NCBI RefSeq assembly: GCF_000312365.2
Contig: NZ_HG003685.1
Location: 164,502 to 228,501 of the forward strand
DNA length: 64,000 nucleotides
Direction: 5' to 3'
Source of the DNA: Anaerococcus provencensis
GTDB lineage: Bacteria; Bacillota; Clostridia; Tissierellales; Peptoniphilaceae
Part shown: piece after piece, positions 25,436-37,833 of the stretch
Layout: each line of letters begins with the position of its first letter
Position numbering within the stretch: position 1 is the first letter of the stretch
Notes under the pieces: generated by a model
What the model saw: the letters and a program-made list of their open reading frames with translations, nothing else
Told to the model about the DNA's origin: nothing
Database searches by the model: none
Translations under genes and position numbers: made by a program

Positions 25436-27742
25436 ATGAAAAACAAATTCGTCAAAGCACTTGCAGTTCTAACAGTATCTTCAGTCTTGGGAACAAATGT
25501 ATCCTATGCTGCAAGTGATAACTTAAAGAAAAGTGAAACAATATATGTCACAGTAGAAGATGGCAAGATTACAGATCAAACAGCATCTGTTTGGCTAAAC
25601 TCAGATAAAAATATCAAGGCAAAGGATAAATCAAATCTAAAAGATATCAAAAACCTTGAAACAGACCAAGAAATCAAGACAAATGATGGCTACATCAACT
25701 GGAATGAAGAAGACGAGGATATCTACTACCAAGGCAAATCTGATCAAAAACTTCCAGTAGATGTCAAAGTGACCTACTACCTTGATGGCAAAGAAATATC
25801 ATCAAAGGACCTAGAAAGCAAAAGTGGCCATCTAAAAATAGTAGCAAGCTCTACAAACAACATAAGTAGCCAAGCTATCATAGACGGCAAGGAGAAAAAA
25901 GTATACTCTCCATATGCAGTTGTAACAGTTATGAGCTTTGATTCTGACAAAGTTACAAATATAGAAGCTGCTGATGGTAAAGTTGTAAAAGATGGCAAAA
26001 ATGACATAGTAACAGGACTATTGACACCTGGCCTAAGAGAAAACTTAACAGATGTCCTAGAAGCTGACAAACTTGATAGATTCAAAGAAAGCCTAGAAAT
26101 AGAAATGGATGTCACAGACTATAAGGTAAGTGAAATCTATGCGGTAATTACTAACGAATTTTTCCAAGAAGATAACAATCTAGCTTCCCTAGATGACCTA
26201 AATGATGGCATAGGAGAACTAGAAAGTAATATGGATAAGTTGGTGGATGCTGGAGATAAACTAAACGAAGGTGGCCAAAAATTAAACGATGGTCTTGGCC
26301 AATTCGCTGATGGTAGCGAAAAGCTTAGTGATGGTTCAACAAAACTAGTAAATTCTTACGAAAAATTTGCCAATGCTTTTGCAGATTTGCCAGCAAAAAC
26401 TCAAGAAATCTCAGGAGCTGTAACAAAGCTAAACCAAGGTGGTTCATCACTAAATGCTGGCATAGGCCAATACACCGAAGCTGTTAGCCAAATCAATGCT
26501 AATATGGACAAGCTAAATAAGGGAGCAAACGACCTAGATGCAGGTGCTGGTAAACTTGACGCAGGCCTTGGAGAATTATCAGAAGCTGCAGGGACACTAA
26601 GAGAAAAAACTTCTGCTATATCTGGCAGTGAAGGCATAGCAGGTCTAGGCAAGTCATTAGGAGATCTCCAAACTGGCCTAAATGACTTTGGCAAAAACGT
26701 CAAACCACTAGCAAACAGCGTAACAGAACTTGACGCAGGTCTAGGCAAACTAGAAGAATCATCAGCTTCCCTAAGCCAAGGAATAGAAAAACTAAATCAA
26801 ACAGCTCAAAATGCACCAAGTGTATCAGCTTCAGTAGAAGACATTATAGCTAAGGCAACTGCCATAGAAGGTATTGCAGCAAGTCTTGAAAGCAAAGATG
26901 TTGATGGATCATATGCTGATGAAATCTATACCCTAAGACAATTAGAAAGTGGCCTATACGCCCAAGCTGAAAACCTTAAAGCAAGTGCCCAAGTAAACGG
27001 AGCTATTAGCCAAGGCTTGGCAGGTCTAAACCAAGGATCCAAAGAATTAAATGCAGGAATCAGCCAAGCTCATAAGGGAAGTTCTGAGCTAAGTCAAAAA
27101 TTAAATGCAGCTAGTGGACAGCTAGAAGAAGCATCAGGCAAACTTGCAGCAGGAGTGGGTAAGCTAGACAAAGGCCTATCAAACTCTGACTTGGTAAAAC
27201 TAGGCCAAGCTATAGGTCAAATGGACGATGCAACTAAAGAATTAAAACAAGGTTCAGAAAAGTTAAAAGCAGGAACTAGCCAAAACAAAGAAGGTGTAGC
27301 AAAACTTGCTGGCGCTATGGACCAACTAAACGGAAAATCATCCGACCTAAAAGATGGATCACAACAACTATCTGACGGCCTAGCACAATTTGAAGAAAGA
27401 TCAAAAGCTCTATCCAGCCTTGGAGATATCAAAGAAAAAGCTATTGATCCAATGGGCAAGGGCATTGGAGACTTAAACAATGGTATCCAAGAGCTAAGAA
27501 ATGCAGCCCTACAAATCAAGGAAGGTTCAGACACCTACCAAGCAAATTATCAAGAATTTAACCAAGGTCTAAAGGACTACAAGACTAAGGGCATAGATGA
27601 ACTTTCAAACAAAACAGGAGATGTCCAAAAAATCTCAGATATCCTAGATGAGATGTCAAAACTAGCCAAAGAAAACAATGCAATCTCTGGCTCAACAGAA
27701 GACTTTGAAACAAGATCTAGAATTATAGAAAAGATTAAGTAG
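25436..27742 (+). CDS. Secreted heptad-repeat (xxxLxxG) protein partnered with the MMPL transporter
   Basis: 768 residues with a signal peptide (residues 1-26, ending SYAA). About residues 30-245 form a beta-rich N-terminal domain. Residues about 255-720 are dominated by repeats of the type LxxGxxxLxxG (for example LNEGGQKLNDGLGQFADGS), the pattern seen in YhgE/Pip-type proteins and in secreted partners of MMPL exporters. No C-terminal membrane segment is present, unlike YhgE, so it is probably an extracytoplasmic rod or adaptor. AGGAGG precedes the ATG and the gene is 10 bases after the transporter. A terminator follows. Confidence 0.8.
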   Translation: MKNKFVKALAVLTVSSVLGTNVSYAASDNLKKSETIYVTVEDGKITDQTASVWLNSDKNIKAKDKSNLKDIKNLETDQEIKTNDGYINWNEEDEDIYYQGKSDQKLPVDVKVTYYLDGKEISSKDLESKSGHLKIVASSTNNISSQAIIDGKEKKVYSPYAVVTVMSFDSDKVTNIEAADGKVVKDGKNDIVTGLLTPGLRENLTDVLEADKLDRFKESLEIEMDVTDYKVSEIYAVITNEFFQEDNNLASLDDLNDGIGELESNMDKLVDAGDKLNEGGQKLNDGLGQFADGSEKLSDGSTKLVNSYEKFANAFADLPAKTQEISGAVTKLNQGGSSLNAGIGQYTEAVSQINANMDKLNKGANDLDAGAGKLDAGLGELSEAAGTLREKTSAISGSEGIAGLGKSLGDLQTGLNDFGKNVKPLANSVTELDAGLGKLEESSASLSQGIEKLNQTAQNAPSVSASVEDIIAKATAIEGIAASLESKDVDGSYADEIYTLRQLESGLYAQAENLKASAQVNGAISQGLAGLNQGSKELNAGISQAHKGSSELSQKLNAASGQLEEASGKLAAGVGKLDKGLSNSDLVKLGQAIGQMDDATKELKQGSEKLKAGTSQNKEGVAKLAGAMDQLNGKSSDLKDGSQQLSDGLAQFEERSKALSSLGDIKEKAIDPMGKGIGDLNNGIQELRNAALQIKEGSDTYQANYQEFNQGLKDYKTKGIDELSNKTGDVQKISDILDEMSKLAKENNAISGSTEDFETRSRIIEKIK

Positions 27743-27750
27743 AAAAACAC

Positions 27751-27789
27751 AAGTGAATCCAGATTGATTTGGATTCACTTATTTTTTTC
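27751..27789 (+). terminator. Terminator of the TetR-MMPL operon
   Basis: Perfect 11-bp stem AAGTGAATCCA / TGGATTCACTT with an 8-base loop, followed by seven T. Confidence 0.9.
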
Positions 27790-27900
27790 AATATATAAGT
27801 TAAGAAAAATAAAAAAGGGAAAACATTTTATATTTTTACAAAAAACAAGGTTAGATTATTGATAAATCTTAATCAAAGCCTATTTTAGACTATATATTTA

Positions 27901-27909
27901 TGGTATAAT
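27901..27909 (+). promoter_or_regulatory. Extended -10 promoter of the V-ATPase operon
   Basis: TGGTATAAT, an extended -10 element, 29 bases before the first gene; no strong -35 is seen. The same TGGTATAAT occurs before the gene at 62055. The ribosome site AGGGGGTG follows directly. Confidence 0.6.
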
Positions 27910-27937
27910 TTAATTAATGTTATTTAGGGGGTGAAAA

Positions 27938-28247
27938 ATGGCAGACGATATATTACTTAAGATCAAAGAAGCTGAAGAAAATGCAAGCTTAAGTGTCAGC
28001 GATGCCAAAGATCAAGCAACGCAAATGGTAAAAGATGCCAAAGATCAGGCAAATGCTGAATACAAGAGAATAATCTCTGAAGCCAATGCAAAAAAAGCCA
28101 AATTGATTGAAGATGCAAATAAAAAAGCTCAACTAGACAAAGAGCCTATACTAGAAAAGGCCAAAGCTAGTTCAAAAAGTATTATTGACAATCAAACTAG
28201 TGATATAGATCAATTAATAAATGAGCTTACAGAAAGGATAATTAGAG

Positions 28248-28261
<14 letters not shown>
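27938..28261 (+). CDS. V-type ATPase subunit H/G (peripheral stalk)
   Basis: 107 residues, almost entirely a charged helical coiled coil rich in Ala, Lys, Glu and Asp (KDAKDQANAEYKRI), as in the archaeal AhaH / Enterococcus NtpF-type stalk subunit that pairs with subunit E. It opens the V-ATPase operon and overlaps the next gene by 14 bases. Small size, lack of a membrane segment and position support the call. Confidence 0.85.
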
Positions 28262-30652
<2,391 letters not shown>

Positions 30653-30667
30653 TATTAGGAAAAGATT

Positions 30668-31219
30668 ATGAATAATCTTGAAGTAATATTAGAGTCAATT
30701 ATTAACGAAGGAAATACTAAAAGAGATCAAATCCTAAGAGAAGCCCAAGAAAAGGCTGACGAAATCATATACCAATCAAAAAACGAAGCAGAGATTAAAG
30801 CACGTGAGATTATCGATAAGGCAAATAGAGAAGCAGAAACTATACTAACAAATGAAAATGTCTCAGCAAAAAGAGAATCTAGAGATATAGAAATTTCTGC
30901 AAAAAACAAGGTTATAGACCAAATAGTAGATAAACTTTTAGAAAATCTAAAAAATATCGACGAATCTTCTTACAAAAACTTTGTTTTAAATACTATAAAA
31001 AACTCTGATATCAAAACTGGTGACTTGCTTTTGGCAAAAAACTACAAAGAAGCCCTTAAAAACGAAGATTTCCACGGCTTTAAAGTATCAGATGAAAGCG
31101 TAGAAGATGGTTTTGTGATCAAATCTGGAAAGATTGAATACGACAACAGATTTTCTTCAATAATAAAATACAATATTGACGATATAAGAAAACAAATTTC
31201 AAGTGAAATTTTTAAATAA
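30668..31219 (+). CDS. V-type ATPase subunit E (peripheral stalk)
   Basis: 183 residues. The N-terminal half is a long charged helix (IINEGNTKRDQILREAQEKA) and the C-terminal half a small alpha/beta domain, as in subunit E, which pairs with H/G to form the stator stalks that hold the A3B3 head. It sits between K and C in the standard bacterial order, 15 bases after K. Confidence 0.85.
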   Translation: MNNLEVILESIINEGNTKRDQILREAQEKADEIIYQSKNEAEIKAREIIDKANREAETILTNENVSAKRESRDIEISAKNKVIDQIVDKLLENLKNIDESSYKNFVLNTIKNSDIKTGDLLLAKNYKEALKNEDFHGFKVSDESVEDGFVIKSGKIEYDNRFSSIIKYNIDDIRKQISSEIFK

Positions 31220-31229
31220 GGAGGTCTAA

Positions 31230-32294
31230 ATGAACAGAGATAACTATATAGGTGGATCTATCTCAACAAGAATATATGAAAACAACCTCCTTAGTAAAAA
31301 TGACTTGGAAAGACTAGTTGACTATGACTCTCTGAGCGAAGTCTTAAACGCCCTAAGCGATTCTTCTTATAGAGAAAGCATCCAAAATCTCAATAGAGAT
31401 GAGGAATACGAGAAAATCCTAGATGATGAGCTTAAGAAATCCTACAAATTAATCGAAAATACTGCTAATGATAGCAATATTTTGGATTATTTTAGGGAAA
31501 GATACAACTTTCACAACCTAAAGGTCTTATTAAAGGAAATCATTCAAAAGGAAAACTATGCAAATCTTTATAACGACCTAGGAAATATAGACCTTGCCTA
31601 CATCAAGAAGGAACTTTTAAACGAAGATGCTATAGAAAAAGATTTCTTGGAAACACTAGATATAGAAGGCTATGAGCCTTTCAACAAATCAGATAATCCA
31701 AGCGATCCTTACCTAGAATATGCCAAAGAAGCACTAGGGATTTTTGATGAGAGCAAAAATCCAAAGGACTTAGAAATTAGCCTAGATAAGGCTTATTACA
31801 AGAAACTTTTGGAAGATGCCAAGGCTATAGATCTAGAAGAGTTAACTCGCTATACCAAAGAGCGTATTGACCTTATCAATCTTAAGACAATGCTTAGAGT
31901 AAAAAGCAAAGATTCTGACATTGAGGAACTTAATAGCGCCCTAATCAATGGGGGTTATATAGAAAAAGAAAGATTTGATGAGATTTTCCTACAAGAAATT
32001 GATCAAATCGTTGTGAGTCTTTCTAATGAAAATATCAATAAGTATGTAGTCAATGCCCTAGATGGGGATAAAACTATGGATCAAAACCTACTTGACCTTG
32101 AAAAATCAATTGATGATCATCAAATGGATTACTCAAGGCTGGCCAAACAAATGACCTATGGCCCAGAAGTTTTGATGAATTATATAATTTCAAAGGAAGC
32201 GGAGATCAAAAACTTGAGGATTATCCTCGTATCAAAGTTAAACAATCTTCCAAAAGACTTTACCCTAGAAAGGTTGCGTGAAACATATGTATAG
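31230..32294 (+). CDS. V-type ATPase subunit C (rotor adaptor, d-subunit type)
   Basis: 354 residues, all-helical, starting [20 protein letters not shown], resembling NtpC/AhaC, which links the central stalk to the K ring. AAGGAGG precedes the ATG. Its last bases overlap the start of subunit F. The family is divergent, so the call rests on length, the N-terminal pattern and the operon position. Confidence 0.85.
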   Translation: MNRDNYIGGSISTRIYENNLLSKNDLERLVDYDSLSEVLNALSDSSYRESIQNLNRDEEYEKILDDELKKSYKLIENTANDSNILDYFRERYNFHNLKVLLKEIIQKENYANLYNDLGNIDLAYIKKELLNEDAIEKDFLETLDIEGYEPFNKSDNPSDPYLEYAKEALGIFDESKNPKDLEISLDKAYYKKLLEDAKAIDLEELTRYTKERIDLINLKTMLRVKSKDSDIEELNSALINGGYIEKERFDEIFLQEIDQIVVSLSNENINKYVVNALDGDKTMDQNLLDLEKSIDDHQMDYSRLAKQMTYGPEVLMNYIISKEAEIKNLRIILVSKLNNLPKDFTLERLRETYV

Positions 32295-32598
32295 AGTAGC
32301 GGTAATCGGAGATAAGGACTCAGTTCTAGCCTTTAAGGCACTCGGTGTAGAAGTATATACAGTTATAGATGGCAATGAAGCAAGTGAAAAGATCAAAGAT
32401 CTTGCCAAAGAAGAAGTTGGCGTGATATTTATCACAGAAAAATTTGCCCAACAAATTCCATCTACAATTGACAAATATAGAGATCAGATGACTCCAGCAA
32501 TCATACTAATCCCAGGAAACACAGGTTCTATGGGCATAGGCCTTGCTGATATCAACAAGTCAGTAGAAAAGGCTGTTGGAGCCAACATTTTAAATTAA
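32278..32598 (+). CDS. V-type ATPase subunit F (central stalk)
   Basis: 106 residues from a GTG at 32278; the in-frame ATG at 32287 gives [20 protein letters not shown], the usual N-terminus of this family, and may be the real start. Both overlap the end of subunit C. The small Rossmann-like alpha/beta fold is typical (VIGDKDSV, then [13 protein letters not shown]). It partners with subunit D in the rotor. Confidence 0.85.
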   Translation: MKHMYRVAVIGDKDSVLAFKALGVEVYTVIDGNEASEKIKDLAKEEVGVIFITEKFAQQIPSTIDKYRDQMTPAIILIPGNTGSMGIGLADINKSVEKAVGANILN

Positions 32599-32609
32599 AG
32601 GAGCTTAAT

Positions 32610-34367
32610 TTGAAAGAAGGTAAAATTACTAAAGTATCAGGACCATTGATAGAAGCTAGCGGCCTATCTGATGCTAACATCTATGACGTGGTTGAGGTAT
32701 CAAAAGATAAGCTCATCGGTGAAATAATAGAGATGAGAGGAGATGTTGCAAGTATTCAGGTTTATGAAGAAACAACAGGTATAGGCCCTGGAGATGTTGT
32801 AGTATCAACAGGCCACCCTCTATCAGTTGAGCTTGGACCAGGAATGCTTCGCCACATGTACGATGGTATCCAAAGACCACTTAAAAAACTTGAAGATTTG
32901 GCTGGTAATTTCCTAAAAAGAGGAGTTACATCACCAGCTTTATCTCGTGAAACACTATGGGAATTTAATCCTACTGCTAAGATAGGCGATGAAGTAGTGG
33001 CAGGAGATGTCCTAGGTACTGTTGAAGAAACACACGTACTTACTCACAAAATCATGGTACCTTTTGGAGTAAGCGGAAAAATTAAAGACATAAAATCTGG
33101 CGAATATACAGTTGACCAAACAGTAGCTGTTATCGAAACAGAAGATGGCGATAAAGAAATCAATATGATTCAAAAATGGCCAGTAAGAAAGGCTCGTCCA
33201 TCAAGAAGAAAGCTTGATCCAAACGAACCACTTATCACAGGCCAAAGGGTTATAGATACATTCTTCCCAGTTGCTAAGGGAGGTACTGCTGCAATCCCAG
33301 GACCATTCGGATCTGGTAAAACAGTAGTTCAACACCAGGTTGCAAAATTTGCCGATGCTGACATGGTAGTTTATGTTGGTTGCGGTGAACGTGGCAACGA
33401 AATGACTGACGTACTTAACGAATTCCCAGAACTAATAGATCCAAAAACAGGCGAATCAATAATGGAGAGAACAATCCTTATCGCCAACACATCCAATATG
33501 CCAGTAGCTGCCCGTGAGGCAAGTATCTACACAGGTATCACCCTTGGAGAATACTTCCGTGATATGGGCTATAACGTAGCTATGATGGCTGATTCTACTA
33601 GCCGTTGGGCAGAAGCCCTTCGTGAGATGTCTGGACGTCTAGAAGAGATGCCAGGAGATGAAGGTTTCCCAGCATATCTTGCCAGCCGTATAGCAGACTT
33701 CTACGAAAGATCTGGTAAGGTTGAAGTTTTAGGAAACCGTGACGAAAAAGGATCACTAACAGTAATCGGCGCTGTAAGCCCTCCAGGTGGAGACCTTTCA
33801 GAACCAGTTACCCAAGCAACACTTCGTATAGTAAAAGTATTCTGGGGACTAGATTACGACCTATCCTACCAACGTCACTTCCCAGCTATCAACTGGCTAA
33901 ATTCATACTCCCTATACCAAGATAAGATGGATAGCTATATTGACTCAAATGTCAACGAAGACTTCTCAACTATGAGAAAACGTGCTATGAGCTTGCTTGC
34001 CCAAGAACAAAGCTTACAAGAAGTTGTAAGACTTGTAGGTCGTGATGCCCTATCAGATGATGATAAACTTAAACTTAACGTCACAAAATCAATCAGAGAA
34101 GACTATTTGCAACAAAACGCCTTCCACGATGTTGATACCTATTGTTCACTAAAGAAACAAAACATCATGCTTGACTTGATTTTGTACAATTACGACAGAT
34201 CTATAGAAGCTCTTTCTAGTGGTATAGATATATCTGAGATAGAAAAACTTCCAGTTCACGAAAGAATCACTCGTGCTAAGTTTGTAAGCGAAGAAGAAAT
34301 AGAAAAATTAGCAGACATCAAAGATCAAATTGACCAAGAAATTGGAAACTTGCAAAAGGAGGCATAA
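32610..34367 (+). CDS. V-type ATPase catalytic subunit A
   Basis: 585 residues from a TTG start with AAAGGAG six bases upstream. Walker [14 protein letters not shown] lies near residue 229; the catalytic Glu is in the GCGERGNEM motif. The insert specific to V-type A subunits (about residues 110-190) separates it from F-type beta. The stop overlaps the ATG of subunit B by one base. It hydrolyses or synthesises ATP in the A3B3 head. Confidence 0.95.
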   Translation: MKEGKITKVSGPLIEASGLSDANIYDVVEVSKDKLIGEIIEMRGDVASIQVYEETTGIGPGDVVVSTGHPLSVELGPGMLRHMYDGIQRPLKKLEDLAGNFLKRGVTSPALSRETLWEFNPTAKIGDEVVAGDVLGTVEETHVLTHKIMVPFGVSGKIKDIKSGEYTVDQTVAVIETEDGDKEINMIQKWPVRKARPSRRKLDPNEPLITGQRVIDTFFPVAKGGTAAIPGPFGSGKTVVQHQVAKFADADMVVYVGCGERGNEMTDVLNEFPELIDPKTGESIMERTILIANTSNMPVAAREASIYTGITLGEYFRDMGYNVAMMADSTSRWAEALREMSGRLEEMPGDEGFPAYLASRIADFYERSGKVEVLGNRDEKGSLTVIGAVSPPGGDLSEPVTQATLRIVKVFWGLDYDLSYQRHFPAINWLNSYSLYQDKMDSYIDSNVNEDFSTMRKRAMSLLAQEQSLQEVVRLVGRDALSDDDKLKLNVTKSIREDYLQQNAFHDVDTYCSLKKQNIMLDLILYNYDRSIEALSSGIDISEIEKLPVHERITRAKFVSEEEIEKLADIKDQIDQEIGNLQKEA

Positions 34368-35734
34368 TGTTAAAAGAATATAAAACAGTTACAGAAGTCG
34401 TTGGCCCTCTTATGCTTGTTGAAGGTGTAGAAGGTGTCAACTTTGATGAACTTGTAGATATTGAAATGCAAACAGGCGAACGTCGCCGTGGTCGTGTTAT
34501 AGAAATCGAAGAAGGTCGTGCCATGGTCCAACTTTTCGAAGGATCAACAGGTATCAACCTTGCTGCAACAAGTGTTAGATTTCTAGGCAGACCTCTTGAA
34601 CTTGGTGTATCAGAAGACATGGTTGGCCGTGCATTTAATGGACTTGGCGAACCAATAGATGATGGTCCTGCTATAATCCCAGAGGAAAAAAGAGATGTAA
34701 ACGGAACTGCTATAAACCCAGTAAGCCGTGACTACCCATCAGAATTTATACAAACAGGTATTTCTACCATAGATGGACTAAATACCCTAGTGCGTGGACA
34801 AAAGCTTCCTATATTCTCAGGAAACGGACTTCCACACAACCAAGTTGCAGCACAAATTGCCCGTCAAGCTAGAGTACTTAACGATGACGAAGGCTTTGCT
34901 GTAGTATTTGCAGCTATAGGTATTACCTTTGAAGAAGCACAATTTTTCCTAGATGACTTTAGAAAAACTGGAGCCTTGGACCGTTCAGTACTATTTATGA
35001 ACCTTGCTGATGACCCAGCAATTGAACGTCTATCAACACCAAAAATGGCTCTAACTTGTGCAGAATACCTAGCCTACGAAAAAGATATGCAAGTACTTGT
35101 TATCATGACAGACATGACCAACTACGCAGAAGCTTTGCGTGAAGTATCAGCTGCCCGTAAGGAAGTGCCAGGCCGTCGTGGATATCCAGGATATCTTTAT
35201 ACAGACCTTTCTACAATCTATGAAAGAGCTGGTAAACTTCGTGGCAAACCAGGAACTATTACTCAAATTCCTATTTTATCAATGCCAGAAGATGATATCA
35301 CCCACCCAATCCCTGACCTAACAGGCTATATCACAGAAGGACAAATCATCCTTAACCGTGAGCTTTATAACCAAGGTGTGGAACCACCAGTTTCTATCCT
35401 TCCATCCCTATCCCGTCTTAAAGATAAGGGTATAGGAAATGGCAAAACTCGTGAGGACCATGCTGATACTATGAACCAAATTTATGCAGCATATGCATCA
35501 GGTGTTGATGCCAGAGAACTTCAAAAAATCTTGGGTGACTCAGCGCTTTCTGATGCTGACCTAGCTTTTGCAGAATTTGCCAAAGAATTTGAAGAAAAAT
35601 ACATCAACCAAGGATATTACACCAATAGGTCAATAGAAGAAACTCTAAATCTTGGTTGGGAATTATTAAAGATTATTCCAAAATCAGAACTTAAGAGAAT
35701 TGACGACGTCCTAATTGAAAAATACATGGATTAG
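34367..35734 (+). CDS. V-type ATPase regulatory subunit B
   Basis: 455 residues, homologous to A but with a degenerate P-loop ([14 protein letters not shown]), as expected for the non-catalytic subunit. Other typical stretches are [16 protein letters not shown] and [21 protein letters not shown]. Its start overlaps the stop of subunit A, and subunit D follows closely. Confidence 0.95.
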   Translation: MLKEYKTVTEVVGPLMLVEGVEGVNFDELVDIEMQTGERRRGRVIEIEEGRAMVQLFEGSTGINLAATSVRFLGRPLELGVSEDMVGRAFNGLGEPIDDGPAIIPEEKRDVNGTAINPVSRDYPSEFIQTGISTIDGLNTLVRGQKLPIFSGNGLPHNQVAAQIARQARVLNDDEGFAVVFAAIGITFEEAQFFLDDFRKTGALDRSVLFMNLADDPAIERLSTPKMALTCAEYLAYEKDMQVLVIMTDMTNYAEALREVSAARKEVPGRRGYPGYLYTDLSTIYERAGKLRGKPGTITQIPILSMPEDDITHPIPDLTGYITEGQIILNRELYNQGVEPPVSILPSLSRLKDKGIGNGKTREDHADTMNQIYAAYASGVDARELQKILGDSALSDADLAFAEFAKEFEEKYINQGYYTNRSIEETLNLGWELLKIIPKSELKRIDDVLIEKYMD

Positions 35735-35743
35735 GTGATAAAA

Positions 35744-36436
35744 ATGGCAAGACTAAAAGTAACGCCAACTAGGATGAACCTAAATACCCTCAAGAAAAGA
35801 CTAGGCACAAGCAAACGTGGATACAAATTATTAAAAGACAAGCAAGATGAACTCATGCGTCAATTTATGATACTAATCCGCGAGAACAAGACCCTAAGAG
35901 AAGAAGTAGAAAAAGAGCTTTCTGACTCCTTCTCTGACTTTCTTATAGCAAGTGCCTTTATGTCTCCAGAGGCTATGGAAGCCGCAGTAAGCTTTCCAAC
36001 TCAAAAAGTTGGTGTCGATATAGATGTAAAAAATATCATGAGCGTTAGAATTCCACAAATGGAATTTAAGGTCGACCAAGACGAAAATGCAAGTATGTTT
36101 TCCTATGGCTATGCCGAAACGTCAGCAGGACTCGATCAAGCAATCATTGGCCTTAACGAAGTAATGGAAAAACTACTCAAATTAGCTGAAATGGAAAAGA
36201 CCACCCAGCTAATGGCAGATGAGATAGAATCAACACGTCGTCGTGTAAATGCTCTAGAATACCGTACAATTCCAGACTTGGAAGAGACAATCAAATACAT
36301 CAGAGCAAAACTAGAAGAAAATGAAAGAGCTACTATTGCTAGACTAATGAAAGTAAAAGATATTATTTCTGACCCAGATGTTACAGATACTTTAAACGAA
36401 AAGCAATTTGTAGAAGATAATAGAACTTACATTTAA
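35744..36436 (+). CDS. V-type ATPase subunit D (central rotor shaft)
   Basis: 230 residues from the ATG at 35744 (MARLKVTPTRMNL), preferred over a GTG at 35735 because AGGTG lies at the right distance. It is mostly two long helices forming an antiparallel coiled coil, with the conserved N-terminal TPTRMNLNTLKKRL and C-terminal RRRVNALEYRTIP. This is the last gene of the ATPase operon; the downstream membrane protein follows after only 16 bases and may be co-transcribed. Confidence 0.9.
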   Translation: MARLKVTPTRMNLNTLKKRLGTSKRGYKLLKDKQDELMRQFMILIRENKTLREEVEKELSDSFSDFLIASAFMSPEAMEAAVSFPTQKVGVDIDVKNIMSVRIPQMEFKVDQDENASMFSYGYAETSAGLDQAIIGLNEVMEKLLKLAEMEKTTQLMADEIESTRRRVNALEYRTIPDLEETIKYIRAKLEENERATIARLMKVKDIISDPDVTDTLNEKQFVEDNRTYI

Positions 36437-36452
36437 CAAGGAGAGATGATAA

Positions 36453-37775
36453 ATGGAGGCTGGGCCCTATTTTACTTTAAAAAACGCAGCTATAATCCTT
36501 TTGCTAATAATATTAAATGCGATTATAACTGCAATTCACGCTAGTCTTATATCCCTAAATTCAAATAGACTGAAAGAAATCTACGAAGAAGAAGGAGATA
36601 GCAAGACTAAATCCCTTCTAAAAATAATCAGCGACCAAGATAGGCTAAACCAATCTTTTGATTTGATCGACATGATCATATCCTTTGTGATAATAACTTA
36701 TTTTATCAGCCGCTTACCCTTTGACCATATTTTAGAAGGAAGGATGAGCACATATATTGTCTTATCCATCATAATTTTTGCTATAATTAAAATAATATTT
36801 ATAGACAAAATTCCAAAGCGCATAGGAGTCAGAAACCCTATGGAACTTGCAATGGCAACAAACTTTCTAAGCCGACTAATACTTGGAATAACTGCACCTT
36901 TTGTAAAATTTACTAATGCTGTTACAAACTTTTTTATGAACATATTTGGCATAGAAGCCAAGGCTGTAGAAAAGGAAGTGACCAGCGAGCAGATTAGGTC
37001 CATTGTCCAAGTAGGAGAAAACCAAGGCATCATCCGTCCCATGGAATCTAGGATGATCAATTCCATCATGGGCTTTGATGATCTCATAGCAGAAGAGATC
37101 ATGACTGCAAGAACTGACGTCTTTATGATAGATGTCAATGATACGGAAAAAACTTGGTTAGATGAGTTTTGTAAGATTAAACACTCTAGGATACCGGTAT
37201 ATGAAGACGAAGTAGACAATATTTTGGGCATAATCTTTACCAAAGACTATCTATTAGAAGCAAGTCGTGTTGGTATCAAAAATGTCCACCTAAGAAGTCT
37301 TATAAAACCAGCTTATTTTGCACCAGATAAGATTGAAACAGACAAGCTTTTCTCAGATATGCAAATCAAACGCATCCATATGGCCGTTCTCATCGACGAA
37401 TACGGAGGTTTTGCTGGGGTTGTAACCATAGATGACCTACTAGAAGAGATAGTAGGTGACCTAGACGAAGGTGAAACGTATATTCACGAATTTAGGGAAA
37501 ATAGGCAGGGAGTTTATGTAGTAAAAGCTTCCATGTCTATCAAAGACCTAAACGAAAAGATTCCAATAGAAATAGACGAAGAAAACGAAAACTACGACTC
37601 CCTAGGAGGCTTCATTATAGATCGCCTAGGCTATATACCGGATGCCGGCGAAAACGTCGCCTTTGACTACAACGGCTACGAAATAAAAATCCTATACATA
37701 GAAGACAATAGGATAAAAGCCTGTAGGATAAGAAAACTAAAAGAAGATAAGCAAGAAATAACTTTGGAAGAATAA
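36453..37775 (+). CDS. CNNM/CBS-pair membrane protein (HlyC/CorC family)
   Basis: 440 residues with AAGGAG nine bases before the ATG. The N-terminal CNNM domain (about residues 1-185) has four hydrophobic segments. A CBS pair lies at about 205-325 (EEIMTARTDVFMIDVNDTE, then MAVLIDEYGGFAGVVTIDDLLEEIVGD). A C-terminal CorC/HlyC domain follows at about 345-425. Members of this family act in magnesium or sodium-coupled divalent cation export. It lies 16 bases after the V-ATPase operon, so a sodium gradient link is possible but only inferred. Confidence 0.9.
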   Translation: MEAGPYFTLKNAAIILLLIILNAIITAIHASLISLNSNRLKEIYEEEGDSKTKSLLKIISDQDRLNQSFDLIDMIISFVIITYFISRLPFDHILEGRMSTYIVLSIIIFAIIKIIFIDKIPKRIGVRNPMELAMATNFLSRLILGITAPFVKFTNAVTNFFMNIFGIEAKAVEKEVTSEQIRSIVQVGENQGIIRPMESRMINSIMGFDDLIAEEIMTARTDVFMIDVNDTEKTWLDEFCKIKHSRIPVYEDEVDNILGIIFTKDYLLEASRVGIKNVHLRSLIKPAYFAPDKIETDKLFSDMQIKRIHMAVLIDEYGGFAGVVTIDDLLEEIVGDLDEGETYIHEFRENRQGVYVVKASMSIKDLNEKIPIEIDEENENYDSLGGFIIDRLGYIPDAGENVAFDYNGYEIKILYIEDNRIKACRIRKLKEDKQEITLEE

Positions 37776-37777
37776 TA

Positions 37778-37830
37778 AAATGGATGGTTAGAGTCCCTGT
37801 TGAAAGGGGACAAGTAACCATCCATTTTTT
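37778..37830. terminator. Bidirectional terminator between CNNM gene and sialidase gene
   Basis: Stem AAATGGATGGTTA / TAACCATCCATTT enclosing a second small stem (GTCCC..GGGAC), with A run on one side and T run on the other, between two convergent genes. Confidence 0.85.
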
Positions 37831-37833
37831 CTT

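Noticed and set aside
26200..27650. Periodic repeats that look like a tandem DNA repeat or CRISPR-like array
   Set aside because: The period comes from the LxxGxxxLxxG protein heptads of the secreted protein at 25436-27742; there are no constant repeats with unique spacers.
25436..27742. YhgE/Pip phage-infection-type membrane protein
   Set aside because: The heptad repeats fit, but there is no membrane segment besides the signal peptide, so I call it a secreted partner of the MMPL transporter.
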